The notes under the pieces were generated by a model that searched no databases, was not told where the DNA came from, and saw only the letters and a program-made list of their open reading frames with translations. A stretch of DNA of 64,000 nt, from assembly GCA_021733925.1 (NCBI GenBank), contig JAIPJY010000010.1, positions 91,380-155,379 of the forward strand. Reading direction: 5' to 3'. Of this stretch, positions 28,418-37,015 are shown piece after piece. Positions within the stretch are counted from its first letter, which is position 1, and the number at the start of each line of letters is the position of its first letter. The stretch comes from Prosthecobacter sp. GTDB taxonomy: Bacteria; Verrucomicrobiota; Verrucomicrobiia; Verrucomicrobiales; Verrucomicrobiaceae. Made by a program: the position numbers and the translations under genes.

Positions 28418-30253
28418 TCAGAAAGGTTTTTCCAGGGGCAGGGCGAGTACATCCTTATCAGTCAGCGCCTGGGTGATGGTGGCCTCGAAACTAAAGGGAA
28501 AGGTCAGCGCAGAATCACGTGCCAGATCCCCGGCAGATGCCTGTGGGCTGAAGCGCGTATTGCGTCCCTGTGCGAGCGTCACCGTCATCTGACGGGTAGG
28601 CTCAGGACGATAGGCGGCATCACCCGTAGCCTCGGCCACACGCTCAAAGAAGGCGCTCAGGCCGCGCTGGCTGTTCAACGTGCTGAGCAGATCCAACGCC
28701 TTCGGTTTGACCAGCCCCTTCAGAGTCCAGGTGCGGTTCAGGCCTGTGAATTCGGGCTTGGCCGCTTTTGCCGCAGGGGCCAGGGCACGCGCTGCCTCGG
28801 CGCTGTAAAAAAAGCTGTCGAGCCGCACCCCTGAGTCCTCGGGAAAGAGCTGCAACAAGAACTCCAGCGTCACCCATCCGCGTGAGCGTGGCTGCAGCAG
28901 ACGCGCGGTGGTGTCGATGTGCTTTTTCTCATCCAGCAGATTTGTGTGCTTGTCCTGCGTCTGCTTCATCTGATAAGGCGTCAGCTCCCAGGAAGGATGG
29001 TTCATCGCCGCAAACAACGACCAAGTGCCATAACTGCCCATGCTGATCAGGCCAAAGGCGAGCATGTAGACGAACCATGAAGAGAACCGCAGCACGCGCA
29101 GATCTCGCAGGGTGGGATACAGATGATCCATCCGCGCCGTGTCCATGAAACTCTGCCTAGCCCAACCACTCCAGAGCGCGCGGAAACTATCCGCCTGTGC
29201 CAGTGGGGTGCGGCCAGTGCGCACTTGCTCGACCTTGGTCGTGTCATAAATCAGGAACTCAGGGCGGTGTCCTGGCACCTCGGCCAGAGCCGGTTGCTCG
29301 GCGAGGTTCAGCAATTCAAAATGAATCGGCTGACGGCTGCCTGAGTTCAGCTCCAACTCCTGCGCCGCCAATTGTAGCGCCTGGCCCGAAACCAGCAGCA
29401 CCTTGGGGGTGGCCAACTCAGCTCCCTGGGACATGTTCCAAAGGATATCGCCAAAGCCTGTGGGAACCTGTGAACTGCCACGATGTATCAAACTCCGCGC
29501 CGTGAGGAGTTCGCCCGTGGCGCCGATGGCAAAGACCGCAGTGAATTTATAAAAGCCAACCGCGACCAGACAGCCACCCTCCAGATGCGGTCTCAGGAGC
29601 GGCAGTGCGGCCAATGTCTCCACTGCCGCACTGGTCACGGCTATGCGTACCGGCATCCTTAGATCCTCTGCACAAGCCAGCAGTTTTTGCAAAAAAGCCT
29701 CTCGTGTGCGGGAGAGGGTCACCGCCGTGCAGCGCGCCTGGCCCGGAGCCGAACCCCAAAATGGCAGCAGTCGCCAGGAGTTTGCTTCCACAGATACCCC
29801 GCGGTCGGCAAGCACCTCGAGGGGATCATCGACTAGATTGTAGCGCAGGATTTGAAAGTCATCTCCTGCCTCGCCGACGACCTCGCTCACCTGGCCGATC
29901 TCGGCTAGGCTAAACTCATCGGCCACATGCATGATGACACCCAGCGCCTTCGGTTTCTCCTGAAAATAGGCAGTGGACATCAATTCGCCAAGAATCTCTC
30001 CTGCACCATCGCCCGTGGTTAGGTTGGCCAGCGGCAGTGTCGGGCCGGTCTGCCAGCGTTGGTGGTGTTTTGAAAAAGTCGCAGAACAAACCTCGCGCCC
30101 GCCATCGAACCACAGGTGCCACTGCCACGGCAACTCATCAGGTGCCCGATACCAGTGCCCGTCAGTGCCACGGCTCGTATTCGATGCCACTGTGCACGCC
30201 TGAGAGTAAATATCGGGCGCTTTTAGTTCACCTGGATCTCTGATGGTGAACAT
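28418..30253 (-). CDS. PilM/PilN-like fusion (GspL-like) protein
   Basis: 611 residues. The first ~380 are cytoplasmic and alternate strands and helices; a KVLLVSGQAL block recalls the actin-like PilM/GspL fold. A single transmembrane helix follows (about 391-415), then a coiled coil (about 425-455) and a periplasmic domain ending near the C-terminus with a Fimbrial PilN-like strand pattern (GLNRTWTLKGLVKPKALDLL). This order equals GspL, or PilM fused to PilN. It follows the pilin gene by 70 nt and precedes PilO. Assignment rests on architecture and context. Confidence 0.68.
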   Translation of the reverse strand: MFTIRDPGELKAPDIYSQACTVASNTSRGTDGHWYRAPDELPWQWHLWFDGGREVCSATFSKHHQRWQTGPTLPLANLTTGDGAGEILGELMSTAYFQEKPKALGVIMHVADEFSLAEIGQVSEVVGEAGDDFQILRYNLVDDPLEVLADRGVSVEANSWRLLPFWGSAPGQARCTAVTLSRTREAFLQKLLACAEDLRMPVRIAVTSAAVETLAALPLLRPHLEGGCLVAVGFYKFTAVFAIGATGELLTARSLIHRGSSQVPTGFGDILWNMSQGAELATPKVLLVSGQALQLAAQELELNSGSRQPIHFELLNLAEQPALAEVPGHRPEFLIYDTTKVEQVRTGRTPLAQADSFRALWSGWARQSFMDTARMDHLYPTLRDLRVLRFSSWFVYMLAFGLISMGSYGTWSLFAAMNHPSWELTPYQMKQTQDKHTNLLDEKKHIDTTARLLQPRSRGWVTLEFLLQLFPEDSGVRLDSFFYSAEAARALAPAAKAAKPEFTGLNRTWTLKGLVKPKALDLLSTLNSQRGLSAFFERVAEATGDAAYRPEPTRQMTVTLAQGRNTRFSPQASAGDLARDSALTFPFSFEATITQALTDKDVLALPLEKPF

Positions 30254-30323
30254 GGAGAAATTAGTCAGGTGTCGGGCATGGAGGAGGCCGCTGGTCTTTT
30301 AAGCCCATTACGTTGAAATTTGT

Positions 30324-30758
30324 TTACCAGTCCGCCGTTTCAGTGGTAGGCAGGACGTGCGTCGAAGTCGGGCCCGTGCCGGCGACGTCGCAGTTGCCAT
30401 AGGGGGTGCCCACGGCTGGAACCGTGCCGGTCCAAGTGTAAGTGCCACCGGTAGGGCACACAGGCACACTCGTCAGCAGAAGACCCGGGCCGAAAACGTC
30501 TGCCTGAGCTAAGGCCGACGCGATGGCGAGGTTCTGCATGTTCGCCGCTGAGCGAACAGCCTTCTGGACGGCAGCGAGTTGCATTTTGCATTTTGCCTTG
30601 TCAGCTCCCACACGGTAGTTGCCGATGCCAAGAAAAACCACCGAGATCAACCCAAGTAAGAGGGCAATCACGAGGCTGATTTCGATGAGGGTCATCCCGG
30701 AGCGGTTGAAGCGCTTTGCGAGTTGATGGGTCTTTACGTTAAGGATAGTAATTTTCAT
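30324..30758 (-). CDS. major-type pseudopilin, first gene of the minus arm
   Basis: 144 residues. A 21-residue basic leader ending SG is followed by MTLIEISLVIALLLGLISVV, a class III prepilin signal with Glu5. After the helix comes CKMQLAAVQKAVRSAANMQN, and the C-terminal part has VCPTGGTYTW with a second cysteine near the end (GNCDVAG), suggesting a disulfide loop. The ATG overlaps a short upstream ORF. As first gene it is likely the most expressed pilin and the main fibre subunit. Confidence 0.9.
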   Translation of the reverse strand: MKITILNVKTHQLAKRFNRSGMTLIEISLVIALLLGLISVVFLGIGNYRVGADKAKCKMQLAAVQKAVRSAANMQNLAIASALAQADVFGPGLLLTSVPVCPTGGTYTWTGTVPAVGTPYGNCDVAGTGPTSTHVLPTTETADW

Positions 30759-30844
30759 AATTGAGGGAGCTTTGGCTGGCGGCTGGTATCCTGAAGGTGT
30801 AGGCCACTAGTTATGAAGGCAACAAAATGGATGTCATTAAACAT
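30755..30844 (-). CDS. possible 29-residue leader peptide upstream of the pilin
   Basis: A short frame, MFNDIHFVAF...PKLPQL, whose TGA overlaps the pilin ATG as ATGA. A perfect AAGGAGG lies on the minus strand at 30847-30853. It is only 2 nt from this ATG, but 9 nt from another ATG in a second frame that encodes an 8-residue peptide. No other good ribosome site precedes the pilin. Coupled translation through a leader is therefore possible. Evidence is thin. Confidence 0.3.
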   Translation of the reverse strand: MFNDIHFVAFITSGLHLQDTSRQPKLPQL

Positions 30845-31903
30845 AACCTCCTTATCTCAAATGGTGCAAGGCCTTATTTGGGTTACCTCAGTTACCCATC
30901 CATTTGATAGACCAGAAGTGGTCCGGGAGACTCCACGAGATCACAGCCGCAGACTTTCCTCGCAATGCGAGCCCTTCGATCTAGGCGCCATACAAATGGG
31001 TGTGTGTGTGGTGGACCCCGAAATCGGGCCAGTAGTGACGTTATGAGATTATGAAATCATCCGCCCGCAGGATCTGGTGCTACGCATGCCAGTTTTGGAT
31101 CAAAGCCTCGCGGCTGCACTGGATGCTTAGAACGCGACTTGGCTGGATATCCTTGAAGGACCTGTGGCGGCCTGCCACCGAATGTTTGGCAATCCGCTGG
31201 TGAAACGTCAGCTGCGCCTCAAACGCAAGGAATGCGAGGATGCCTTGTTCCCGCTGCTGCGCCGCATCATCAAAGATCCCATCTCTGCGAGTCAACCGCA
31301 TGGGAACTTTTTGAGCCTGCTTACAGCTCCCGGCACTTGACGTCTAGCAGCTGCAGGGCCAGTGCCGCACCGGATATCTGGATTTCCACAAGCGGCAGGC
31401 CCAGAGATTCCATGATCACGCTCACGCCGAAGGTGATCTGACCTTCAATCTGCTGCTCAAAGAACGGCAGGGTGGTGCTTGCCACGCAAAACTTCAGGCT
31501 CAGCAAGCCCATGGTCTGCATGTGTTTGATGATCTGAATGCGCTTCCGCAGGCTGCGGACCTGCGCCAGCAGGATCGGCTCCTGCGTGGACTGTGCGTGT
31601 GTTCTCGGAGTCTTATGCTGTCTGGCTGCCTGCCACTAGATGGTGTGATGCCCCGGAGTTGACATTCCTGCTTTCGAAAAGGAGGTGAATAGCGAGAAGT
31701 CTATAGTTTGGGGCGTCGTTAGAGACTGGGGACTCCCTTTGAGAGGTCGTCCGTGTCCTTGGGCAGGCGCCCCACCAAGCAAATTCCATGCAAACGCGAA
31801 TTTGTGATTTCCACTGAAGGCAGAGTATTTCGTCCCCGACTTTAAACTGTTTTAAAGAACAGCATTAGGTGCACCATGCTCTTCACAGACTTGCACCACA
31901 ATT
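30845..31903. other. intergenic stretch with decayed coding remnants
   Basis: No intact gene. At 31100-31340 the plus strand reads a protein-like segment (MFGNPLVKRQLRLKRKECED, then ALFPLLRRIIKDP) interrupted upstream by an in-frame TAG. At 31321-31521 the minus strand has a 66-residue frame with some protein-like composition. Both look like gene debris next to the IS256-family element. The rest shows nothing recognisable. Confidence 0.5.
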
Positions 31904-33305
31904 CGGGCGGTGCAATTTTTATTCTGTAAAAGTGGCGATCAGGGTTGGGATGGTTCGGCGGGGTTCATGTTGAGGTAAATTTTGCCGGTGCTCCACTCGT
32001 CGCTCTGCTCGCAGAGCAGTGCGGAGACGAGGCGCAGCAGCGAGGCTTCGTTGGGGAAGAGGACGGCGACACGCGTGCGGCGTTTGAGTTCCTGGTTTAC
32101 GCGCTCGATGGCATTGCTGGTGCGCATCCGCCGGTGATGGGCTGCTGGCAGGGCATAGACAGCGAAGCCTTGCGGAAGATTGTGCTCCATCCAGGCGGCG
32201 AGTTTTGGGGCGCTTTTGGTATAAAAGTTGACCCGCTCTTTGAGCCGTGCTTGCGCTGATGTGAGGTCAGGCGAGGTGAAGATGGAGCGGATGCTTTCGG
32301 CGAACTCAGTGCGCATTTCCTGGCGTGGCACATAGGATTGAGCGTTTTGCTGGAGATGGAACTGACAACGTTGCCAAGGCACGGCGGGAAAGACCGCCTG
32401 GCGTGCAGCGGCCATGCCTGGATGGGCGTCGCTGACGATGAACTGGGTGCCGCACAGGCCGCGTGTGACGAGCGAAGAGAAGAAGTCGCGCCAGTGCGCT
32501 TCTGCCTCGCTGAGCGCGACGCTGACGCCGAGGATGGTGCGCTTGCCATCCATGCCGATGCCGATGAGCACCGCGCAGTCCACCAGCAGGCCGCCATGAC
32601 GCACCTTTTCGTAACGGGCATCAAAGACGAGGTAAGGACAGGCACCCAGCGGGCGGTCGCGCCAGAGTTGGAGTTCGACATCGAGCTTGGCGGCGCAGGC
32701 GCTCACCTGCGAGGAGCTGACTTGATGGCCGCAGAGTTCCTCGACAATCTTGGAGACTTTGCGCGTCGAGACACCCTGCACATACATCTCGGCCATGGCC
32801 AAAGTGAGAGCTTGCTCGCTGCGCACGCCACGCTCCAGCGCAGTGGGATAGAAGTCGATGCCGTCACGCACCTGTGGGATGCGCAGTTCGACCTGTCCCA
32901 TGCGGGTGGCGAGGGTTTTGGGCTTGAAGCCATTGGCATGGCCGAGCCGTCCCTCGCAACGCTCATAGGGCTGGGCTTGGAGCACGGCAGAGCGTTCCTG
33001 GTGCATGGCTTCGTTGAGCAGGATGCGGAAGCATTCGGCGAGATTGGTGGAACCTTGAGAGGTGAGGAGTTGCAAAACGGTGTTGAGCAGATCAGGATCG
33101 TTGTGGTGGGTCATGTGTGAGTTTGAGTTGGATGTGTTTGGCTACACCCCGACACAGACCACGCTGGCCCACCCCTCGCCACCGCGCGCTGCACGCTCCT
33201 TTGGGGGCCGCTGCGTTCGGCATCGCTGCGCTCGCCTCACTCCGCGGCCCCCAAAGGAGCGTGCAGCGCAAGGCTAAAGCCTTTTACAGACCAGAACTTA
33301 CACCC
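31904..33305 (-). mobile_element. IS256-family insertion sequence
   Basis: About 1.4 kb. Imperfect terminal inverted repeats are visible: GGTGCAATTTTTATTCTG at the left (from 31909) and GGGTGTAAGTTCTGG at the right on the minus strand (from 33305), both continuing into TCTGTAAAAG. The element is bracketed by CCACAATT at 31896-31903 and 33306-33313, an 8-bp target duplication as expected for the family. The transposase frame is intact. Exact ends may shift by a few bases. Confidence 0.85.
31939..33114 (-). CDS. IS256-family transposase
   Basis: 391 residues, full length for the family. The DDE triad is visible as D165 (YLVFDARYEKVR), D229 (FIVSDAHPGM) and E337 (NAIERVNQELKRR), with the conserved C-x2-H motif between (WQRCQFHLQQNA). 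N-terminal DNA-binding helices precede it (EGRLGHANGFKPKTLATRMG). It catalyses replicative or copy-out transposition of this element. No frameshift or stop was seen. Confidence 0.95.
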   Translation of the reverse strand: MTHHNDPDLLNTVLQLLTSQGSTNLAECFRILLNEAMHQERSAVLQAQPYERCEGRLGHANGFKPKTLATRMGQVELRIPQVRDGIDFYPTALERGVRSEQALTLAMAEMYVQGVSTRKVSKIVEELCGHQVSSSQVSACAAKLDVELQLWRDRPLGACPYLVFDARYEKVRHGGLLVDCAVLIGIGMDGKRTILGVSVALSEAEAHWRDFFSSLVTRGLCGTQFIVSDAHPGMAAARQAVFPAVPWQRCQFHLQQNAQSYVPRQEMRTEFAESIRSIFTSPDLTSAQARLKERVNFYTKSAPKLAAWMEHNLPQGFAVYALPAAHHRRMRTSNAIERVNQELKRRTRVAVLFPNEASLLRLVSALLCEQSDEWSTGKIYLNMNPAEPSQP

Positions 33306-33313
33306 CCACAATT

Positions 33314-33708
33314 TGAATCTCCTTTGGCTATTCCAAGACCGTTCTTGGATTCGCCATCAGATCCCGTTTCTGGGCAGTATCATCGCGGCCAGGCCTGAGG
33401 TTCAAGAGGGGCCGGGTGTTTTGTTGGCGGGCATCTCTCGGCGGGTTCTTCAAACCACCCAACGCACAAGGTAGGGCTGCCGTGTCAGTGCTGTCAGTGG
33501 CCTGTTCTGTGCTGTCGGTGGATGCTCTCACATCCCACATTTCACATTTCATCCTTTTCACACGGCACTTAGGTATGACGGATACAGCCCATTCACCAGC
33601 TCGACGATGGCAAGTTCTGGGACTTTGGCGATGTCCAGGAGGTGGCAAACCTCAAGTTCATCTGCTACTGGATGGCTGGAGACCTAAACCTCAAAATCTC
33701 TTCTGCTT
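33314..33708. other. intergenic, no gene seen
   Basis: Frames here lack protein-like features. At 33402-33432 the sequence GGGCCGGGTGTTTTGTTGGC and following bases matches the right half of the terminator region at 10791-10815, so it is a copy of that segment without its left stem. Confidence 0.5.
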
Positions 33709-34206
33709 TTACCCACCCAGTTTAGCGAAGCGCCAAAAAAACAGACTCGTTGAGTAGAGTCGAAAATACGAGTCCTGAGGGCACTTGAGCCTCAGCGAGA
33801 CATAGCCCTTGGCGGAAATCACGATTTCGCGGGGCAGTCCCGTTGTCACACCCTTCTGACCCTCGACATGGTTGAACTCCCCGGCGATGAAAAGTGCCGT
33901 GGCGATCCCAAGCTCATTGGTCGCAAACCCACGCTCTTGCAAAGCCGACCAGCTTCCCAATTTTTTTGCCATGGGCCGCTTGGCAAAATATTCCTCATCA
34001 CCCGCCTGCGGCAGCACCCGGACGACAGCCCCCACCACCGGTCCATCATTGCGATCCACCACCTGAATGGTGACGTAGCTCACGGTCTTGGAGTCAAACG
34101 CCCGGAGCTGGCCCGCACTCATACAAGCCAGCACAGTCAGGCAAATCAAAGCCCGGCACCCACGCGTCAGCCCGCCCGCACGTGAAGAGATTAAAAGAGA
34201 ATTCAT
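33709..34206 (-). CDS. secreted hypothetical protein with carboxypeptidase-regulatory-like segment
   Basis: 165 residues from ATG 34206. A signal peptide (CRALICLTVLACMSAGQLRA) precedes VSYVTIQVVDRNDGPVVGAV, a pattern typical of Ig-like peptidase-regulatory or TonB-plug-like beta sandwiches, and the C-terminal IVISAKGYVSLRLKC fits the same fold. Probably periplasmic or surface exposed. Isolated between the IS element and a small membrane protein. Function unknown. Confidence 0.65.
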   Translation of the reverse strand: MNSLLISSRAGGLTRGCRALICLTVLACMSAGQLRAFDSKTVSYVTIQVVDRNDGPVVGAVVRVLPQAGDEEYFAKRPMAKKLGSWSALQERGFATNELGIATALFIAGEFNHVEGQKGVTTGLPREIVISAKGYVSLRLKCPQDSYFRLYSTSLFFWRFAKLGG

Positions 34207-34377
34207 GAGCCGATTCTGCAAGAAACCGCCGCGACAAGCAACACCGCAGGGCAGGGGACACCACGAAGCTCAGATTCAGAAACAATCTCTGCGGCGTTCC
34301 TAACTCTGCGGTGTAAATTCCTTGTGTCACTCATGGGCTTGCCATCCCGCGCCCATCCTGACACGCTCCCCTCAGCC

Positions 34378-34872
34378 ATGCACCCCGAATACCAGCGATA
34401 CCTCAGACGCCGGCTCATCCGCCGCTGCCTGCTGTTCGGAGTCCTGCCACTTCTCCTGCTCCTCTTCATCGTGCGTGCCGCCTTCACCGACATGGTGGCC
34501 CCTCAGCATCCGTGGATTGGTCAGCTCGCGCATCTCAGGAGCAACCACCGCTTTTTCATCGACTACCACAAGCAGCACGGCCGCTGGCCCACCACCTTCG
34601 CAGACCTCAGCAGCACCGTCGCGGATTCCCCAGACGCCCGCAAACCCCAGCCCTTCGTCGATCCCGACACCCATCAGCCATCCCCCTGGCTCTACTTCGA
34701 CCCCGCCCGCACCGCATCGCTTCCCGAGTACGGCCACCTCATCGCCGCCGCCCCACGCGCCGGCGGCTACGGCAAATTCATTCATCAAAACGGCCGCCTC
34801 GTCATGTTTGAAAACGGCGTCGTCACCTTCATCCCCGAACCCGACTTCCTCACCGCCACTCACGCCCGGTAA
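34378..34872 (+). CDS. membrane-anchored hypothetical protein
   Basis: 164 residues from ATG 34378. A basic N-terminus (RYLRRRLIRR) is followed by one transmembrane helix (CLLFGVLPLLLLLFIV) and a soluble domain. The pattern basic start, single helix and a short alpha/beta part with HGRWPTTFADL resembles pilin-like or DUF1559-like proteins, but no prepilin cleavage site is present. Ends just before the TTCAATG tandem array. Confidence 0.6.
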   Translation: MHPEYQRYLRRRLIRRCLLFGVLPLLLLLFIVRAAFTDMVAPQHPWIGQLAHLRSNHRFFIDYHKQHGRWPTTFADLSSTVADSPDARKPQPFVDPDTHQPSPWLYFDPARTASLPEYGHLIAAAPRAGGYGKFIHQNGRLVMFENGVVTFIPEPDFLTATHAR

Positions 34873-34897
34873 CATTCCGTCCACTCACCGAGCAGCA

Positions 34898-34975
34898 TTC
34901 AATGTTCAATGTTCAATGTTCAATGTTCAATGTTCAATGTTCAATGTTCAATGTTCAATGTTCAATTTTCAATTT
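34898..34975. repeat. TTCAATG tandem array
   Basis: Nine perfect copies of the 7-bp unit TTCAATG (34898-34960), then degenerate TTCAATT units. Copies of the same motif occur at 57507-57541, and a related AAAGTTC run at 3770-3797. Read in frame it gives an artificial MFNVQCS repeat fused to the next gene. Confidence 0.9.
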
Positions 34976-35025
34976 TCCCTCTCCCCATGCACGCACCCCG
35001 GACGCGCCCACCCACCGCCCACGCC

Positions 35026-36306
35026 ATGCGCTCCTTTCTCACTGCGCTCCTCCTCCTCGCCGCCGCGCTGCTACCACACTATACCACGCACGCCGAAGAC
35101 TGGCCGCAGTTTCGCGGCCTGCACCGCGATGGCATCTCGCACGAGACCTGCCTGCCCAACACCTTCCCACCCGCAGGGCTCAAGGTCCGCTGGCGACAGC
35201 CCGTCGGCTGGGGCCTCACCACACCCCTCGTCGTCGACGGCTGCGTCTACGTCATGGATGCCCAGCTGCGACAGCCCGCCGCCAAAGAGCGCGTCCTCTG
35301 CTTTGACGAAACCACCGGCGCACTCCTGTGGGAAGATGCCTTTGCCGTCAGCTATCCCGCCTGGGCCTTCGTGCACGGCAACGGCGTCGGCCCCTGCGCC
35401 ACACCCGTCGTCGAAGGCGGCAAAATCTACGCCACCGGCAGCAGCGGCGAAGTCCACTGCCTCGATGCCAAATCCGGCGCGCCCATCTGGCGGCGCGACC
35501 TCGGCAAAGACTACACCGTGCGCCCCCTCGAATGCCGCGCCTCACCCTTGATCGAAGGCAGCCTCCTCATCGTCCCCGCTTACGGCAAGCCCTGCGCCAC
35601 CCTCGTCGCACTCGACAAAGCCACCGGCAAAGAAGTGTGGAAAGCGCTCGATGAAGGCGTCGCCAGCAGCTCCCCCGTCATCATTCAGGCCGGCGGCGTG
35701 CGCCAGCTCATCCTCTGGACCGCCGCCTCCGTCACCTCGCTCGATCCCGCCACCGGCACCCTCTACTGGACCCTCCCCATGATCACCAGCAGCAACGACT
35801 CCATCGCCACCCCCGTCATCGAAGGCAATCGTCTGCTCATCTCCGGCCTCATGCTCGAACTCAGCACAAGCGCCCCCGCCGCCAAAGTCCTCTGGCCAAA
35901 AAACCTCGTCGGCATGCAGCGCATCCTCAGCCACACCTCCACCCCCGTGCTGCAAGGGGGCCACATCTACGCCGCACGCTCCAGCGGCGAATTCGTCTGC
36001 CTTGATGCCGCCACCGGCCGCGAACTCTGGGAAATCAAAAACATCACCAAGCTCCGCAACGGCTCCAGCATCCACCTCATTCCGAACGGCGACACCCTGT
36101 ACCTCTTCACCGATCAGGGCGATCTCATCCACGCCCGCATCACCCCCGCCGAGTACACCGAGTACAGCCGCACCCACATCATCGCTCCCACCACCCCCTT
36201 CATGGGCCCCAAGATGGCCTGGACCCCTCCCTCCATCGCCAACGGCCACCTCTTCGCCCGCAACGACCAGGAACTCATCTGCCTCTCCCTCAAAGACGAC
36301 CCGTAA
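35026..36306 (+). CDS. secreted PQQ-like beta-propeller protein
   Basis: 426 residues. The true start is ATG 35026 (MRSFLTALLLLAAALLPHYT signal), since the in-frame region upstream is tandem repeat. Repeated blades of the form G-x-x-Y/A-x-x-x-S/T-x-x-G-x-x-x-C-L-D-A/x-x-x-G-x-x-x-W are seen (GSSGEVHCLDAKSGAPIW; RSSGEFVCLDAATGRELW), starting with WPQFRGLHRDG. That FRG opening is common in planctomycete and verrucomicrobial outer-membrane or periplasmic propellers. Probably a scaffold rather than a quinoprotein enzyme, because no PQQ-binding residues were checked. Confidence 0.88.
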   Translation: MRSFLTALLLLAAALLPHYTTHAEDWPQFRGLHRDGISHETCLPNTFPPAGLKVRWRQPVGWGLTTPLVVDGCVYVMDAQLRQPAAKERVLCFDETTGALLWEDAFAVSYPAWAFVHGNGVGPCATPVVEGGKIYATGSSGEVHCLDAKSGAPIWRRDLGKDYTVRPLECRASPLIEGSLLIVPAYGKPCATLVALDKATGKEVWKALDEGVASSSPVIIQAGGVRQLILWTAASVTSLDPATGTLYWTLPMITSSNDSIATPVIEGNRLLISGLMLELSTSAPAAKVLWPKNLVGMQRILSHTSTPVLQGGHIYAARSSGEFVCLDAATGRELWEIKNITKLRNGSSIHLIPNGDTLYLFTDQGDLIHARITPAEYTEYSRTHIIAPTTPFMGPKMAWTPPSIANGHLFARNDQELICLSLKDDP

Positions 36307-36356
36307 GATGCAGGGCACTCAGTGAAGGCGTGTTGTCGTTGTTTTTTTCACTCTTC

Positions 36357-36405
36357 TTCATGACATTACATGGCATGACATTACATGACACTACATGACA
36401 TGCAC
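36357..36405. repeat. CATGACATTACATG tandem repeat
   Basis: About three imperfect 14-15-bp units follow the propeller gene at 36306. Each is near-palindromic around TGACATTACATG. No hairpin with T tract is present. The rest of 36307-36433 shows nothing. Confidence 0.75.
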
Positions 36406-36433
36406 GCTCCGACTTCCTGAGCAGGCACCACCA

Positions 36434-36612
36434 TCTTTCGCCACTCCGCTCCGTCCCACACCAGCCCCACAGGGGCTGCGTATCAAAGCGAAGGGTTGCC
36501 GAGCCTTGGCGAGGCTACCCTGGTACACGGCATCAATTCCGGGAAGCAAACCCAGCACTCCGCCACACCCCCATGCGTACCAGCAGCGTCTGCAAAGAGC
36601 CCCACCGCGCAT
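36434..36612. repeat. ~180-bp dispersed repeat, copy 1
   Basis: Closely matches 44445-44632 in the same orientation, with long identical blocks such as GAAGGGTTGCCGAGCCTTGG and CCAGCAGCGTCTGCAAAGAG. Starts in both copies at CTTTCGCC and ends at GCGCATT(T/G)GCA. Contains a CCAGCCCC-AGGGGCTG hairpin. Confidence 0.9.
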
Positions 36613-36644
36613 TTGCAGACAGCTCGCCACTCACAGCACAGAGA

Positions 36645-36866
36645 TCATCCCTCCCGCATCCCCGGCTTTCTCCATGCCCACCGCACCGAAAAACACACTC
36701 CCGACCCCAGCGTGACCAGCGACATCATGATCGCACCAATGGCCACCGCATACGGGAAGTCATCATTGAGAATCACAAAGGCATAGTACGAAGCGCCAAA
36801 GAGGACCGCCGTCACACAGGCCGCCGTCAGCAGCAAACCCGTCAAAAAACGCAGCATCGCTTTCAT
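36645..36866 (-). CDS. small two-helix membrane protein, third of an overlapping trio
   Basis: 73 residues from ATG 36866 that overlaps the upstream stop as ATGA. Two transmembrane segments (FLTGLLLTAACVTAVLFGAS and VAIGAIMMSLVTLGSGVCFS) with a basic C-terminus (RWAWRKPGMREG). Size and fold suit a small inner-membrane protein such as a holin-like or effector partner. No family recognised. Confidence 0.6.
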   Translation of the reverse strand: MKAMLRFLTGLLLTAACVTAVLFGASYYAFVILNDDFPYAVAIGAIMMSLVTLGSGVCFSVRWAWRKPGMREG

Positions 36867-37015
36867 GGCTTCTTGGCATTCTCCCTCTTCCATTCGCTGA
36901 TGTCCACCTGCAAAGCCGCATGCTTTTCCACAAACGTCTTCAGCCACCGTGCACGCTGTCGCATCACCGATGATGGCTTGATACCAGTCCAGACCACCGC
37001 CCACGCCGTCTTCAC
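36863..37015 (-). CDS. 50-residue protein, second of the overlapping trio
   Basis: Read from GTG 37015, which overlaps the previous gene's stop as GTGA, and ending in an ATGA overlap with the next gene. The sequence is basic and helical (MRQRARWLKTFVEKHAALQV). Because both ends are fused to overlapping codons, coupling supports it as real despite its size. Function unknown. Confidence 0.5.
   Translation of the reverse strand: MKTAWAVVWTGIKPSSVMRQRARWLKTFVEKHAALQVDISEWKRENAKKP

Noticed and set aside
31321-31521. 66-residue minus-strand ORF as a gene
   Set aside because: No start signal and the neighbourhood is decayed; kept only as debris.
34909-35025. MFNVQCS repeat as N-terminus of the propeller protein
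   Set aside because: It is translated tandem DNA repeat; the signal peptide begins at 35026.
35542-36318. Large minus-strand ORF opposite the PQQ propeller
   Set aside because: Mirror of a GC-rich gene; no signal, no motif, low-complexity Gly/Ala/Asp composition.
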